64,000 nt of DNA from Trichinella spiralis (lineage: Eukaryota; Nematoda; Enoplea; Trichinellida; Trichinellidae). Shown piece by piece: positions 50,901 to 61,791 of the stretch. The stretch lies in the NCBI GenBank assembly GCA_000181795.3, contig CM012954.1, positions 14,696,053 through 14,760,052 on the forward strand, in the 5' to 3' direction. Position 1 is the first letter of the stretch. Each line of letters starts with the position of its first letter. The notes below the pieces were generated by a model. The model made no database searches. It had not been told where the DNA came from and worked only from the letters and a program-made list of their open reading frames with translations. Both the position numbers and the translations under genes were made by a program.

Positions 50901-51356
50901 AGAAGCAGATTTCAGTCGACATTCTCTCCAGGTTGATTTGTAAAATTACGTAAGCAGAATGTTATGCAAAGTTTCTGTATAAAGTTTATTACATCTGAAA
51001 AGCACAGTCAATAGAATTTATTGACCATCAATTAATCAATCATGATGATGATGATGATGTTGTTGTTGTTGTTGTTGTTGCCAGTTGCTCGTCTGTTCTC
51101 CTGGAATGAACACATCAGCTTATGTGTTTCGTCGATGTCATTTGTTTGTTGCAGCTGTGGTTGCAACGAAATTTCAAATTTCGTTCGACAAATTAGAATC
51201 AGAATTGATTTTAAAGATTATTTTTCACTGTTTTTCTTCGTCAATATTCAAATTTTAATGATTGTCATTTTTCAATATTTAGGTGCTAATCATCGGTCGA
51301 CACTTTTCACAAACACCAACAAAGCTGACTTTCTTTGTCGCTAATATCCGCATAAA
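47919..51356. other. Large AT-rich intergenic region
   Basis: About 3.4 kb between the cold-shock gene and the putative MDR first exon. A less AT-rich patch near 48205-48255 includes TGACGTC (CRE-like) but has no open frame of note. A (TAATAA)n-type run lies near 48800-48820. A compound (ATG)n(TTG)n repeat at 51043-51079 precedes the MDR first exon by about 280 bp. No other gene recognised. Confidence 0.5.
51043..51079. repeat. (ATG)n(TTG)n compound trinucleotide repeat
   Basis: Six atg units run directly into six ttg units. Read in frame it gives poly-Met then poly-Leu, which is an artefact rather than a protein. Confidence 0.8.
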
Positions 51357-52867
51357 ATGAACGTCAAGCCAATGTCAAAACAGGTATGTAAACAAAATTG
51401 TTTTACACAAACGTAATAATCAATTCAGTGCGTATAAAATTTGCAAATCTCTTCTCCTTTCCGCTTTGTATTAAACTTTAAACTTTTAAAGTATGTACTT
51501 TCCTTTCAGTAGCTAATGTTTTTTTGCTTAGTTGTCCTCTTATTACACAACTGTGAAAAATGTATTTCGAAAAATTGATCAATTGATTTGAAATATTAAA
51601 ACATGGTACTTGAATTTTTAAAACTGTAAGTTTTTAAATTATGAAGCACTGCGCAACGTGTTTTTACTGCCAATTTTTACACCGGTGGCGTGTATTCAAG
51701 AAAGCTATATACATTTCCATGAGTTTGATCTCAGAAAAGCCTGACAACTGCAACAAAATTAGCGGACAGTTTGTATTCTTTTTTTTAACTTTTGAAAGAT
51801 GATTTTCATGGACAATAGATTTGAAATTGATTTTGCTCGTCAACAAGCTCTTCTCTTCATGTTGATTATAAATCTTACATTGATAATGGCAGTATTTTGC
51901 ATTTGAATTGAATGTCATTCATTGATCAGAATTGACATAGGCGAACATTTATTTTCCGGCTCATTTTTTATGACTTCATTTCTTATTGTTTGAAAAGCTT
52001 ATGTATATTCATTTATTCTTTTCCTGTTGCACTATGGTTGTAGTATATTTGCATTTGGACATCATATCAGCTTCATCAGAATGCATCTTTCTTTTTTCTT
52101 TTTGATTTCATTCATAAAAAATTTTCTTTCATTTTCAGTAGATAAATACATGGCATGCGTTTCTACTGTGTGCAAATTGTGCACGACCAATCGGAGTTTT
52201 ATTACTGTTAATCAAAAGTTTGCGCGCTTATTGTAGCATAGGTCAATTTTTTGAAAATGAAACAATATTTGTACTTTAAAATTTTAAAATGCATACTGTA
52301 TTCTTCAGTGGAGAGGATGGGCTTTTGTGCGCTGAGTTTGATGGTCCGTTTGACTTTGTTGAATTGCGACTGTGATGTTCTTGTACACAATTTGACAGTT
52401 GTGTTTTTACATTTTGTTGGTTTTTTAAATTTTTTTTTCTTCACACGTCAATTTTCATCCAATCAACAACCGATTCTACCATTTCAAATGCACGAATTTA
52501 TTTAGTTATTATGTTTTTTGGTTGTTCAATTGATTTGACAAATAAGTGATTCATTTTATTGCAGTTAATTAGTTTCATAATGGTTGCAGTTTTGATATTT
52601 TGCAATTTCAACATTTTTCCGGGTATTTCCAGACAGAATCCCACTCGTCTTGTTGCTTTGTGAAAGGTTGTGCCGCTCTGTATCTGTTGTTGTTATTTCT
52701 ATTTCTACTTGTTGTGTATATTCTGCTCGTGTTTGCTGGATTCTGTTTTTGAATCCTTTGGAAAAGCGAGAATAGAAAAGCAAGCGTTCGTTCGTTTGGT
52801 TTGTTGTTTTTATGCAGAATGCTAACGCCGATTTGTCAGCACTTTTTCCTGTCTGTCTGTCTGTCTA

Positions 52868-52902
<35 letters not shown>

Positions 52903-55679
52903 TCCCATTCACCAAGTGTTGCTTGTGAACGATGCTTGGAGTTGCAGTTGCAAATGCAGATGCAGATGCTTTTGACGGCTTACGAGAAAGCGGTAGAAAG
53001 AAGAGAGGGGAGACGTTCGCGGCGCCGCCGGTGCGTCAGAGTTTTTCGCATTGATTCACGTGCAATTCAACAGCATTGCACTTGCTTATTCACGTGCTTT
53101 GCACGTGAATTGAGCGGTCGCTTTCGAACGCGCGCACACAAGCACGCACAAAGCACATTCAGCTTTATGCTTTTGCCTTGTGCTGTGCGTTTTCGAACCG
53201 CAGCGTGCAATTGACGACGACGATTTTGCAGGCTCATTTTCATTTTTCAGCTTTTCTTTTTTGAAACATTCAACAAAACTTGTCTGAGGCGCGGGTTTTA
53301 TTTGCACATGCAAATATTGATTTATTTTTTTCAATTATTAATATGATTGTGAATATCAGTGTTGTTTATCTTCTTCTTCTTCTTCTTAGTTTTGTTCCGT
53401 TTTGGAAGAGAGCATGCGACGTTTGAGTTTGGGCTCGCCGAAAGATTTGAAAGAGGTCCACTTTTTCAACGACGTGCCGTTGCCAAAAGTGCCACCAAAA
53501 GGTGCCAGAATTAAGGTAAATTTCATTTTTATTTTTGGTTTTTATTCATGATTTTTTTCAATTAAAAAAAATACTTTCTCATTTGTGGTGTAGCATGTGT
53601 TGAATTTATTGATCAGCTTGTTTTGCACATCATCTGTTTGCAGCGTTTTTCTGCTTTCTTCTTTGTTTCTTTTTTCCCATTATTTTGTATTTAAACAATT
53701 ATTAGTATGATTATCAATCAAAATGAGGTCATTAATTGAAATTCTGTCACATACATTGAACTAATTAACTCATTGCATATGATTTTTTTTCACATCATTC
53801 AGTTTACGATATAGCTTTTGTTTACTTCTGTTTGTATGTGTGTGTATGAGATCAGCGAGAGTAATAATGATGAATGATTTTTGCCCGTTAGCGGCGGCGA
53901 TCATTCGTACACAAATAAGTGTTGTATTGGTTCTTTTGAAAATTGTACTTCATTTAATGAACAAATAGCTTGTGGTGAAACTTTCCTCCAGAAAATATGC
54001 TAAAAATATTGTTTGCTCATCAGGGTATTCTTTTTCGAGATTTGACTGTTAAAAGTTGTATTATGCCGATAGCTTGTTTATATTTGCATAACTTTTTTTA
54101 ACTTTAAATTTAATTAACGTGAAATTACGTACGAATTTGCGTAGAGTATACTGTAAGTGAATGCAAGTGCAACTCGGAATATGTTCTAAACTGCTATCAC
54201 AGTACATTGATTTTTCTTTGCAACTAGCAAGAATTATTTATTTACTTCTTCCCCAACATACTTTCAGTATGTTTTTTGTTCTGCTTTGAACAGTGTAATG
54301 CAGTTGCGCAGATTTGGTTTAGGTCTGCTATGCCGGTGTTTGCCTTACTGATCAAGAGGTAATGAAGAATTCCAAGATTCGCATTACTTGCGGAATCAAA
54401 GACACGTCTTTGTTTCCTGGTATATATTCATTTAAAGAAGAAATTTCTTTTTTTTATTTCAATTTCACTTCATGAATTTTTTCGATGATTTTTTTTCCAC
54501 TGTAGGATTTGAAGTATCTGGAGTAATCGAATCGATTGGTTCAAATGCAAAAGCAGCAGAATTGAATTTAAAAGTTGGCGATCGCGTGGTTGTTTGGCCC
54601 AGTGAAGAGATGGCAAAATACGGGTAGGATATCAAAATAAATTTGGGAAACAAAATGGATGCACCATACATTGGGTGTTGTTTTCAGATATGCGGATCTG
54701 ATTTCAGTCCCAAATTTGGAGGATTTGATTAAAGTCCCGGATTCATTTTCGATGAGTGTCGCAGCGATGCTACCTGCAGGAGCAACGTGGGCTTATGCTG
54801 CCGCAATGCAGAGTTTGCAAACAGTGGAAGCTGTTCTCAGAACTCAGAGCCGTTGCAACTTGTTGATTGTTGGAGCTGGTGGATTGGGTCTCTGGTTGTT
54901 GAAAATGTGCAAATACTATCTTGGTTCCAACGGTGAAAGACCGGTCAACATTTTGGTTGCCGATGGAAAAGAAGAGCGACTGTCTTTAGCCGAACGCAAC
55001 GGCGCTGATTGCGTGGTTCATTGGGATGAGTCAGGTTTTGTATTTGAATTAATCATTTAATAAAATTGTTTTTAGAAAATGTAAAAAATAATTTTAAATA
55101 ATCTTTTTTTTCTAGAATTTGAGCAAACTTTGATTACCCGAACTAAGGACGCGGCACGTAGTGGATTGCAAATCATATTTGATTTTGTAACCAGTCCTCG
55201 AACTGTGACGCGTTCTCTGCACTGTCTTGCCGATGTAAGAAGCTTTTTTCTTGGCTAATTGTGAAATCAATCAAGCATTTATTTTTTAAGGGTGGAGTTT
55301 TGTACATCGGTGGACTATCTGGAGTGGACATTCAGTTGTCGGTGAAACTGTTGGCGCAGAAACGCCTATCGATTGTTGGTGTTTCTCGCGGTTCAATCGA
55401 ATTGCTGCAAGATTTGGTGAACCTTATATCACAGGGACAGGTATGAAATGTGACGTTTTTTATTCATATATTACCATTTTGCATTTTTCATTAATCAACT
55501 GATACTATTATTGTTGTTATTATTTTTATTAGCTTGAACCACCGACATACAAAGTTTATCCAGTTGGTCAGGCTGGTGAAGTACTGAAGCAGTTGAGCAT
55601 GTCTGAACTCGAAGGTCGTGCTATATTGGAAGTGTGTGATACTGACAGGGCTGTCAGCATGGTCCAATTTCCTTCGTAA
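51357..55679 (+). CDS. Medium-chain dehydrogenase/reductase (zinc-ADH / quinone-reductase superfamily)
   Basis: An NAD(P)H-dependent oxidoreductase of the MDR superfamily; substrate unknown. The secure part runs from 53390 in seven exons (53390-53515, 54323-54419, 54506-54623, 54688-55034, 55116-55234, 55291-55440, 55533-55679), all in phase. A 27-nt exon at 51357-51383 (MNVKPMSKQ, then gtatgt) joins in phase 0 across a 2-kb intron to FCSVLEES and the internal MRRLSLGSP; the internal ATG at 53414 is the alternative start. The GroES-like part has [13 protein letters not shown] and [12 protein letters not shown], the usual GHE being GFE. The Rossmann motif is [20 protein letters not shown], then [11 protein letters not shown]. 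The C-terminal strand [11 protein letters not shown] is also typical. No structural-zinc Cys cluster is seen. The missing zinc His suggests a non-zinc reductase. Length is about 366 residues with the first exon. Confidence 0.88.
52847..52899. repeat. (CTGT)n tetranucleotide microsatellite
   Basis: About twelve ctgt units with one ctat interruption, within the putative first intron of the MDR gene. The open frame through it (52801-53214) owes its length to the repeat. Confidence 0.85.
53057..53110. promoter_or_regulatory. Three CACGTG E-boxes, two forming a perfect inverted repeat
   Basis: CACGTG occurs at 53057-53062, 53091-53096 and 53102-53107. The last two lie in a perfect inverted repeat: ATTCACGTGC (53088-53097), TTT spacer, GCACGTGAAT (53101-53110). 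CACGTG is the site for bHLH-Zip factors (Max/Mlx, USF, TFEB/HLH-30 type). The cluster lies 280-360 bp before the downstream MDR exon and ATG, in the least AT-rich part of the neighbourhood, so it may mark an internal promoter. Confidence 0.45.
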
Positions 55680-55718
55680 ATTACGGATTGCATATTTAGC
55701 GTAACGTATTGAAAATGT

Positions 55719-55763
55719 ATAATAATAATAATAATCATCATCATCATCATCATTATTATTATC
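55719..55763. repeat. Palindromic trinucleotide repeat after the MDR stop codon
   Basis: (AAT)n, then (CAT)n, then (ATT)n. The AAT and ATT arms are complementary, so the transcript could fold into a hairpin with a CAU-repeat loop about 40 nt after the stop codon. Confidence 0.7.
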
Positions 55764-56290
55764 ACCGCTACTTCGTATCCAAGCACAAGTTTTCTCTAAT
55801 GAACATTTTGGTCTGGTTGATTGATAGTTTTTTTTTCTGTTGGTCTGTTTTGCTCTTTATGTGAAACAAAAAGCATGTTGATAAAAAGACTTTTCTGTGC
55901 TTTTTTTTGTATATTAATGGATAAATTTTGGAATTGATATTATGCTGCCGGTAGTTTGTATTGAAACTTTTTGTTATGTTGTGATGACAGAATGATACTT
56001 TCAAATATTTCAAACATCATAACTGAGCATATGTGTGTGCACCATGCGTGGTGGTCAGTGTATCAATTTTTTCATTTCATTGACACTTCTCAAACTGTTT
56101 ACGGACGACTGATGCGGTTGACAATGCACAGTTTTCCATTTACAAGTAACGTTTTTCCCTTTTGTCGCCACTGTTTAATCTCTAAGCTTCTCTTGTCATT
56201 TTTCTTTTTCGTTTTTGTTTCTTGATGCTGGTGCGTACTCCGTGCGATCTGTTCATGCGCTCGGTGAACGCTATCGATATTTGATAATCA

Positions 56291-56291
<1 letters not shown>

Positions 56292-56335
<44 letters not shown>
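56292..56335. repeat. (AT)n dinucleotide microsatellite
   Basis: About 21 uninterrupted AT units. Confidence 0.9.
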
Positions 56336-56338
<3 letters not shown>

Positions 56339-57875
56339 CTGTTTGCAAATTATTGGAAATAGGTTTGTTTTAACAACGCTTATACATACATGTTTATACC
56401 TACTGCGCATATACTGTCTTGCGTTGAACCTTTCCCTGTAGTGTAAAGTAAATGGCGGAAATTTTTAATTTCTTCAGAGTTTTGTTGCACTGCTTATGTA
56501 ATTGTACAAACTTAGCAACTAATTGCGTAATATAATTACAATAATGTCTTCAAACGCCATGCTAGCTGGCCCAGTGTCTTATTTGGCGCTGAGAAAACAT
56601 GCAAGTCAGCAAACTATACTAATTTGATGGTGAACAGTGCCGAAGGGATTCTGCTGAAAGTGCTTTGTGCCCTTCAAATCCCGAAGCGATTTCCTACATA
56701 TGAAGGCGATTATTATGGAAATATTTGCTGTAGAAGAACGCTTAAATTACTGTGCGGCGTTGTTACATGGTCATTTTTTGGTGCTTCATTTCAACAAATG
56801 CGTTGTGATAGTTGGACAGAAAATACGATCAAACCACCTGCAACAATCACTTGGAAAACGTTCATTGCTTCACCTTACGTCTGCTTCGCAGCTTGTCAGC
56901 AACCTGCCTGTTGTAAGGTATGAATTTCTATTTATTTTATGGCTTCTTTTTTTTCACACACATTGCATTAAACATGGCCACTATTACCACCTTTCATCGT
57001 ATTTCAATTTATGTGAATTGTAACTAAAACAATGTTTCATTTAATTTCTCACAAATATGCATTTATCAGTCAGCGTGGCTTGTTCAACAACTTTTCTGTA
57101 AAAGTTACCAGTCGATGTTTTGATTGCAATGCATTATATAACATGCTTTATGATGCAAAATTTATCTCTAGCATAAACTACACAGTATTCTTGAAATCAA
57201 ATAAATGCATATGTTTAAATCCAGTTTCTAATGATCTTCAGGTTCAGCGGGCAGTACTGTATATATTAGTTATTTCGAAACGCGTTACTAAGGCAGAGAT
57301 TAAGTGTAGTTAATCCTGACGAAAATACAATCATTTATCGAAAAAAAGCTTATTCACGATAGAACTGACCGATGCAGTTGCTTTCTGTAATGCTCGATGC
57401 TGATGCAATATGCTGGGCTAATTACTGTCCAATCGAAATGTCTGTTGCGCCATCGCATCAGGTGCTCACTAATCGGGAACTGCATAAGTAAAAAGATGCC
57501 ATACATACAAAGATCCATACGTAAACATGTGCGCTGTGATTGGTGGATTAACCAACAAAAAGTGACATCACTGAGCAGCTTGTTGGAAAGTCAATCTGAT
57601 ATTTAAAAAAGTTGTCCTTGTTGTTGTCCCATAATTTGAGATCGTGTGCTGCGTAACAACTGCAAGTTTGTGTCTCTTTGATTGTATGATGCATGCTGTT
57701 GTAGCACTGTACTTAACGAAAATTACATTATTAGCATAAATAACAATGCAGAAGGCGAAAACTAGCGCATACGGAAAACTGAGATAAGCATGTACGCAGC
57801 AGAGCCATCGTGCTGCCACCACATTTAGCCACTATGAAGCTTATGCCAACTTTGTCCACTCTCGTTTTGTTCAAA

Positions 57876-57952
57876 TTTTTCTCATTGGCTGATCACTTAT
57901 AGGCTGTTCTACGCATTTTTTCATTGGCTGCCCACTGATAGGCTATTTTACG
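57876..57952. repeat. Two direct repeats each containing ATTGGCTG
   Basis: About 37 bp each, at 57876-57913 and 57916-57952, sharing TCATTGGCTG, then ACT.ATAGGCT, then TTCTACG or TTTTACG. ATTGG is an inverted CCAAT box (NF-Y type). The repeats could be a duplicated promoter element, but no gene start is recognised next to them. Confidence 0.6.
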
Positions 57953-59113
57953 TTGAACGATAGTTGGCAGATGAATTGCGCAATTTCATTAGTTATTCCA
58001 TGTCGATCTTTTATTGGATGATGGTTGTTTATGAAAATTTGACAAAATTTTGTAAATTAAGCCACTGAGCTAGCTAGCATGGCGCTTAAAGATTTATTAT
58101 TATCGATTTAATTATGCGATTAGTTGCTGAGTTCATCATACATTAGAAAAAAATTAATCAATTTGTAAGTTTTCTATAACTCAGAATGGGCTATATAGGG
58201 AAATATCGATAAATTCTGCATTAACCTGAAGCACGAAGCTTTACAGTTAACAGTACAATAAGAGTTTCTTCTACTATTTAAACATTGTAATGTGAACAAT
58301 TCCATCCATTTATATGCAAAATTAATCGTAATAGTTGGAAATGAGTAGTTCTTGTAACGGTTTCACTTCGCTTCACTGTTTCTTGCAACATCTGAGCAGC
58401 CCTGATTTTGAGCCTGTGGATATTCACCAAATTGCTGTAGCAGTGATAGACAAATTTGAAGTGATTAATATTTTTCTGAATCCATGAAACTAATTTATCA
58501 GGAAAATGCACCATACCGTATAGAACTTTTGCAAGAAACCATGAACATTCAGCTTCGTTACTTTCACTTTAATTAGGACAAATTCTAGACATAATGAATG
58601 GACCGTTGATCACATTCCAATGATAGCTATTATAATCCCCTTTTGAAATTAATTTACAATTGCACATACCAGAACCATATATCATTTAAAACTGTTTAAT
58701 TGCTAAAAATGGAAAAAGGTCAACTAAGAGAAAAACTATACAAACTGTACAGATACAGAAATACAAATTACGTACAAATGAATTGGAATAATAAAAAAAA
58801 TAATAAATAGCACGGCAAATGATGCCAATGACAGTCTTGAATTGAACTATTCTGATTGTAAAATTGCCAACCAGCTGAATTGGATGCAAAAAAATAGAAA
58901 AGTGCGAAAACATTCACCAAAATTTTTGAAGGAATGATTTTTGGAAGACTACCGCTACAAAGTCAGTAGTAAAATCCAAACTAAAACTATATTTTTTTTA
59001 TGATTTGCTCATCAAGAAAAGTAAAATTTCAGGAATGCACAGTGTAAATGAATGGATTTGATTTCTAACAAATGGCTGGCTGTATTTGAAATGGTCAGAT
59101 GACGATAAACGAT

Positions 59114-59614
59114 TCAGTGGCGCATGAATATCGCCACTGCAATCGTGATCAACGTGGTGAACGCGGAATGGAGAGAAACGGCTTTATTGCACTCTGACTG
59201 CGCACACTGTGTATGATAAGACACCACACCTTTATTACCAGGACGTTTCAAGTCGGTTACATTTTCACCATAAAATGCACACTGCCTGATAACGCGCTTC
59301 GTATCCAAGATATACTGATCCACCTTTCGACAGCCAACTGGCTGTACATTTGGCAAATGCGGTGGTTTGTACAACTGATCACTACAGTTGACAAGATACT
59401 TTTTTCTCGCCTTTTCTATTTCAAATGAATCACCACAATCTTCGTCAATTACTGAATTACAATGGAAGCAAAATATTGTTTTCCCATTCGCATCGGAGCC
59501 ATCGACACAAACAGACATCAACACCACTGACAACAATCCAAGAATGAAGCTAAACATCCTGCTTTGCTTTGCAACTGTCATGTTTAACAACAAATCACTC
59601 TTTCTATTGACCAT
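59114..59614 (-). CDS. Ly6/uPAR (three-finger)-like GPI-anchored protein
   Basis: A single exon, up to 166 residues. A hydrophobic signal segment (MFSFILGLLSVVLMSVCVDG) follows a short N-terminal stretch; the true start may be one of three Met codons. The mature part begins FCFHCNSVIDEDCGD (LU-type CxxC near the N-terminus). It continues with GCRKVDQYI and RQCAFYGENV and closes with THTQCAQSECN-like spacing (YHTQCAQSECNKA), the C-terminal CN signature of three-finger Ly6/quiver-type proteins. The hydrophobic end (SAFTTLITIAVAIFM) suits GPI attachment. Nematode members (for example ODR-2-type) act on neurons or epithelia; the role here is unknown. Confidence 0.82.
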   Translation of the reverse strand: MVNRKSDLLLNMTVAKQSRMFSFILGLLSVVLMSVCVDGSDANGKTIFCFHCNSVIDEDCGDSFEIEKARKKYLVNCSDQLYKPPHLPNVQPVGCRKVDQYILDTKRVIRQCAFYGENVTDLKRPGNKGVVSYHTQCAQSECNKAVSLHSAFTTLITIAVAIFMRH

Positions 59615-61520
59615 TCTTTGCCATATATAAAATCTAAAATAAGCTTATTAATTACAAAAAAAAAACATTTCATTCGTTCAATATATTTCAATTTGTGCCT
59701 AATCAACGGAAGTCTTTACCACCCTTGTCATCAAAACTTGGCAGTTATCCAAGTGATCTTACTGATAAAACATTGTTCCCTCATAAATGTCAAAAGTTGT
59801 ACGTGCGAAATCAGTATTTAAAAAAGAACTGAAACAGTTGAAAACAAAGACTATCAATTGTAACGCGCACATTATTCCTCTTCCGCACTGACTCTAAAGT
59901 ATGCACTTTGCAAGTTGCAAGTATTAAGCATATTTGTATTAGTGTATAACTTCATCAAGAAACAATATTACATATACAAATTTATTGACTTCAATTAATG
60001 ACAACGATTACATGCACACCTATTCATTCATCATTATTTCGTAACACAATATTTCACCGTTTTTATCGCTTAGCAACCAAGAGTACCAAAATTACCGCTA
60101 ATGCGTACATAATCAATGTCTCACATGCGTTTCTTATTATTATTAATGTACTTATCAATTTCTCCTTAAACATACACTTTTAATAAGTCATAATTTGAAA
60201 AACTAAAGTTAATAAGTAAACTATCGCAAAATATTCAAAACGTGAATTTAAATAAATCAATTTCACCAGCCCAAAACATCACATTTTATAAACAATCAAT
60301 AAAGCCACAAAACTGGAAATCAATGGAACATATTTGCATCACTCATATGTTTACTTCTTGATAAGATGTAAACCGCAAGCATTACAACAAAAATATCTCA
60401 TGTTTATCCATTTATACTAAAAGCTTCATATTGATATTAGTTAAGAAAATGAAATTATTCGTGCAAAAGTATATATATTTATATTATAAACAATGACATT
60501 CTGGACATTCGTTCCTAATTTTATTTTGTTAAAAAGCTCAATCATCTCTTAGATCTGCTTACAGTAAAAGTGTTTGCAATGATACTTTTATCTGCGCTTA
60601 ATTGATCACAAAACACAAACAAACCTTCTTGTTTGTACACAACAAAATCGACAAAACTGAATACTTATATTAATTTCACATAAATAAGCAAATCAAACAA
60701 AATAATTTAAAAAAATTACCGTAATGCGATTTCAATTAGCAGTATTTATCACAGTTTAAAATATAACACAGATTACTGGCAGTTTCGATTAAAACATTCC
60801 AACAAATGCTAACTAGAAACTAAATGTTGACCCACATAGAACTCATAAACAACTACTGTAGAAAATTTTCGATATTCAGGTATATACATGCATAAGAAAA
60901 ATAACACGAGTTTGGAATGTACAAATTAAAATATATACACAAATAAACGAAACTAGTCATATTTGAATTTGGAAATAATTTGTTTTTAAATTTTACTCAT
61001 CAAATAAAATGCTCAGCATGATAAAGTAAATATTTTCTTTAGCAATCAGCTTTCAGCAATTTTTCTGCAATAACTGAAAAAAATATTTTGGTAAGAACAA
61101 TAAAATTTATATTGACCAATTTTTTGCATCTTTCATAAAATGAAACCTAAAATATAAAAACACACCTTGTCATAGCTGAAAAGCAACTGTTAAAAAAAAG
61201 TAGGTTACGCACATATCATTTTTATAGCTCACATTTGAAATGCGTTATTATAAAATTTCATGAGCGTAAAATAAACGTGCTCAGCTACGCTGGAATGGAA
61301 TAATTAACTAATCCTGTGCAAAATGAAGCTACTATTCATCTTATGTTTAAATATGTAATTCTCACTTAACGAGATAATGCCTGACTCAATTATATGTATA
61401 TAACTTCATTTCATTTGCTTTGATTATTCAATCCAACGGTATCTACGAGACGGGAATAATATAATCGTTATTATTGTCTAGTTGTATCTCATGTACTGCC
61501 GTTGCTGTAACTGTTAGTTA
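59615..61520. other. AT-rich intergenic region
   Basis: About 1.9 kb; open frames are short and without domains. No gene recognised on either strand. Confidence 0.5.
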
Positions 61521-61703
61521 ATGGTTGTAAAAACTACAGTAAACATAATGAAAAGAAGGCAAAGCACTTGTTTACCAAGAATTTCATGCAAATTTTTATT
61601 CGAGTGCTACGCATTGGCTTGCGTGGCGTTAATTGCAATGGCTGTTACCGTACTCTATGCGGTGATTGAGCAGTTTAGTATTTTCAAAGGGACGATAGCC
61701 TAA
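61521..61703 (+). CDS. Small single-pass membrane protein (60 aa), unknown family
   Basis: ATG at 61521, stop ending at 61703. The basic N-terminus contains KRRQSTCLPRISCKF, followed by one strongly hydrophobic span (about residues 28-49, CYALACVALIAMAVTVLYAV) and a short EQFSIFKGTIA tail. The RRxST sequence just before a transmembrane helix is a PKA-type site and recalls phospholamban (RRAST), and the size also fits phospholamban/sarcolamban-type SERCA micropeptides. That is a resemblance of layout, not a homology I can show. A second tiny membrane-protein ORF begins 88 bp downstream. It could instead be a chance ORF. Confidence 0.4.
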   Translation: MVVKTTVNIMKRRQSTCLPRISCKFLFECYALACVALIAMAVTVLYAVIEQFSIFKGTIA

Positions 61704-61791
61704 CATCCACAAGGCGAATCCAGTTTTTTGTTTGTTTTAATTTTATTTCTGTAAAGCAATTCATCATAATTTGGAATACTACAAAAGAAAG

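Larger units (their letters stand above)
55680..59113. other. Intergenic region with simple repeats and unassigned open frames
   Basis: About 3.4 kb between the MDR gene (+) and the Ly6-like gene (-). Contents: the palindromic repeat at 55719-55763, an (AT)n run at 56292-56335, a less AT-rich patch at 56521-56925 with overlapping open frames in two plus frames, an open frame at 57032-57313 (93 residues with several Cys, no known family), and two direct repeats with inverted CCAAT boxes at 57876-57952. No gene can be supported. Confidence 0.45.

Noticed and set aside
51042..51344. Open frame starting with poly-Met and poly-Leu
   Set aside because: This is translation of the (ATG)n(TTG)n microsatellite.
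52801..53214. 137-residue open frame on the plus strand
   Set aside because: Its length comes from the CTGT repeat and a local drop in AT; the composition is low-complexity and no domain is present.
59213..59630. Two plus-strand frames opposite the Ly6-like gene
   Set aside because: Antisense shadows; the minus strand has a signal peptide, LU-type cysteines and a GPI-like tail.
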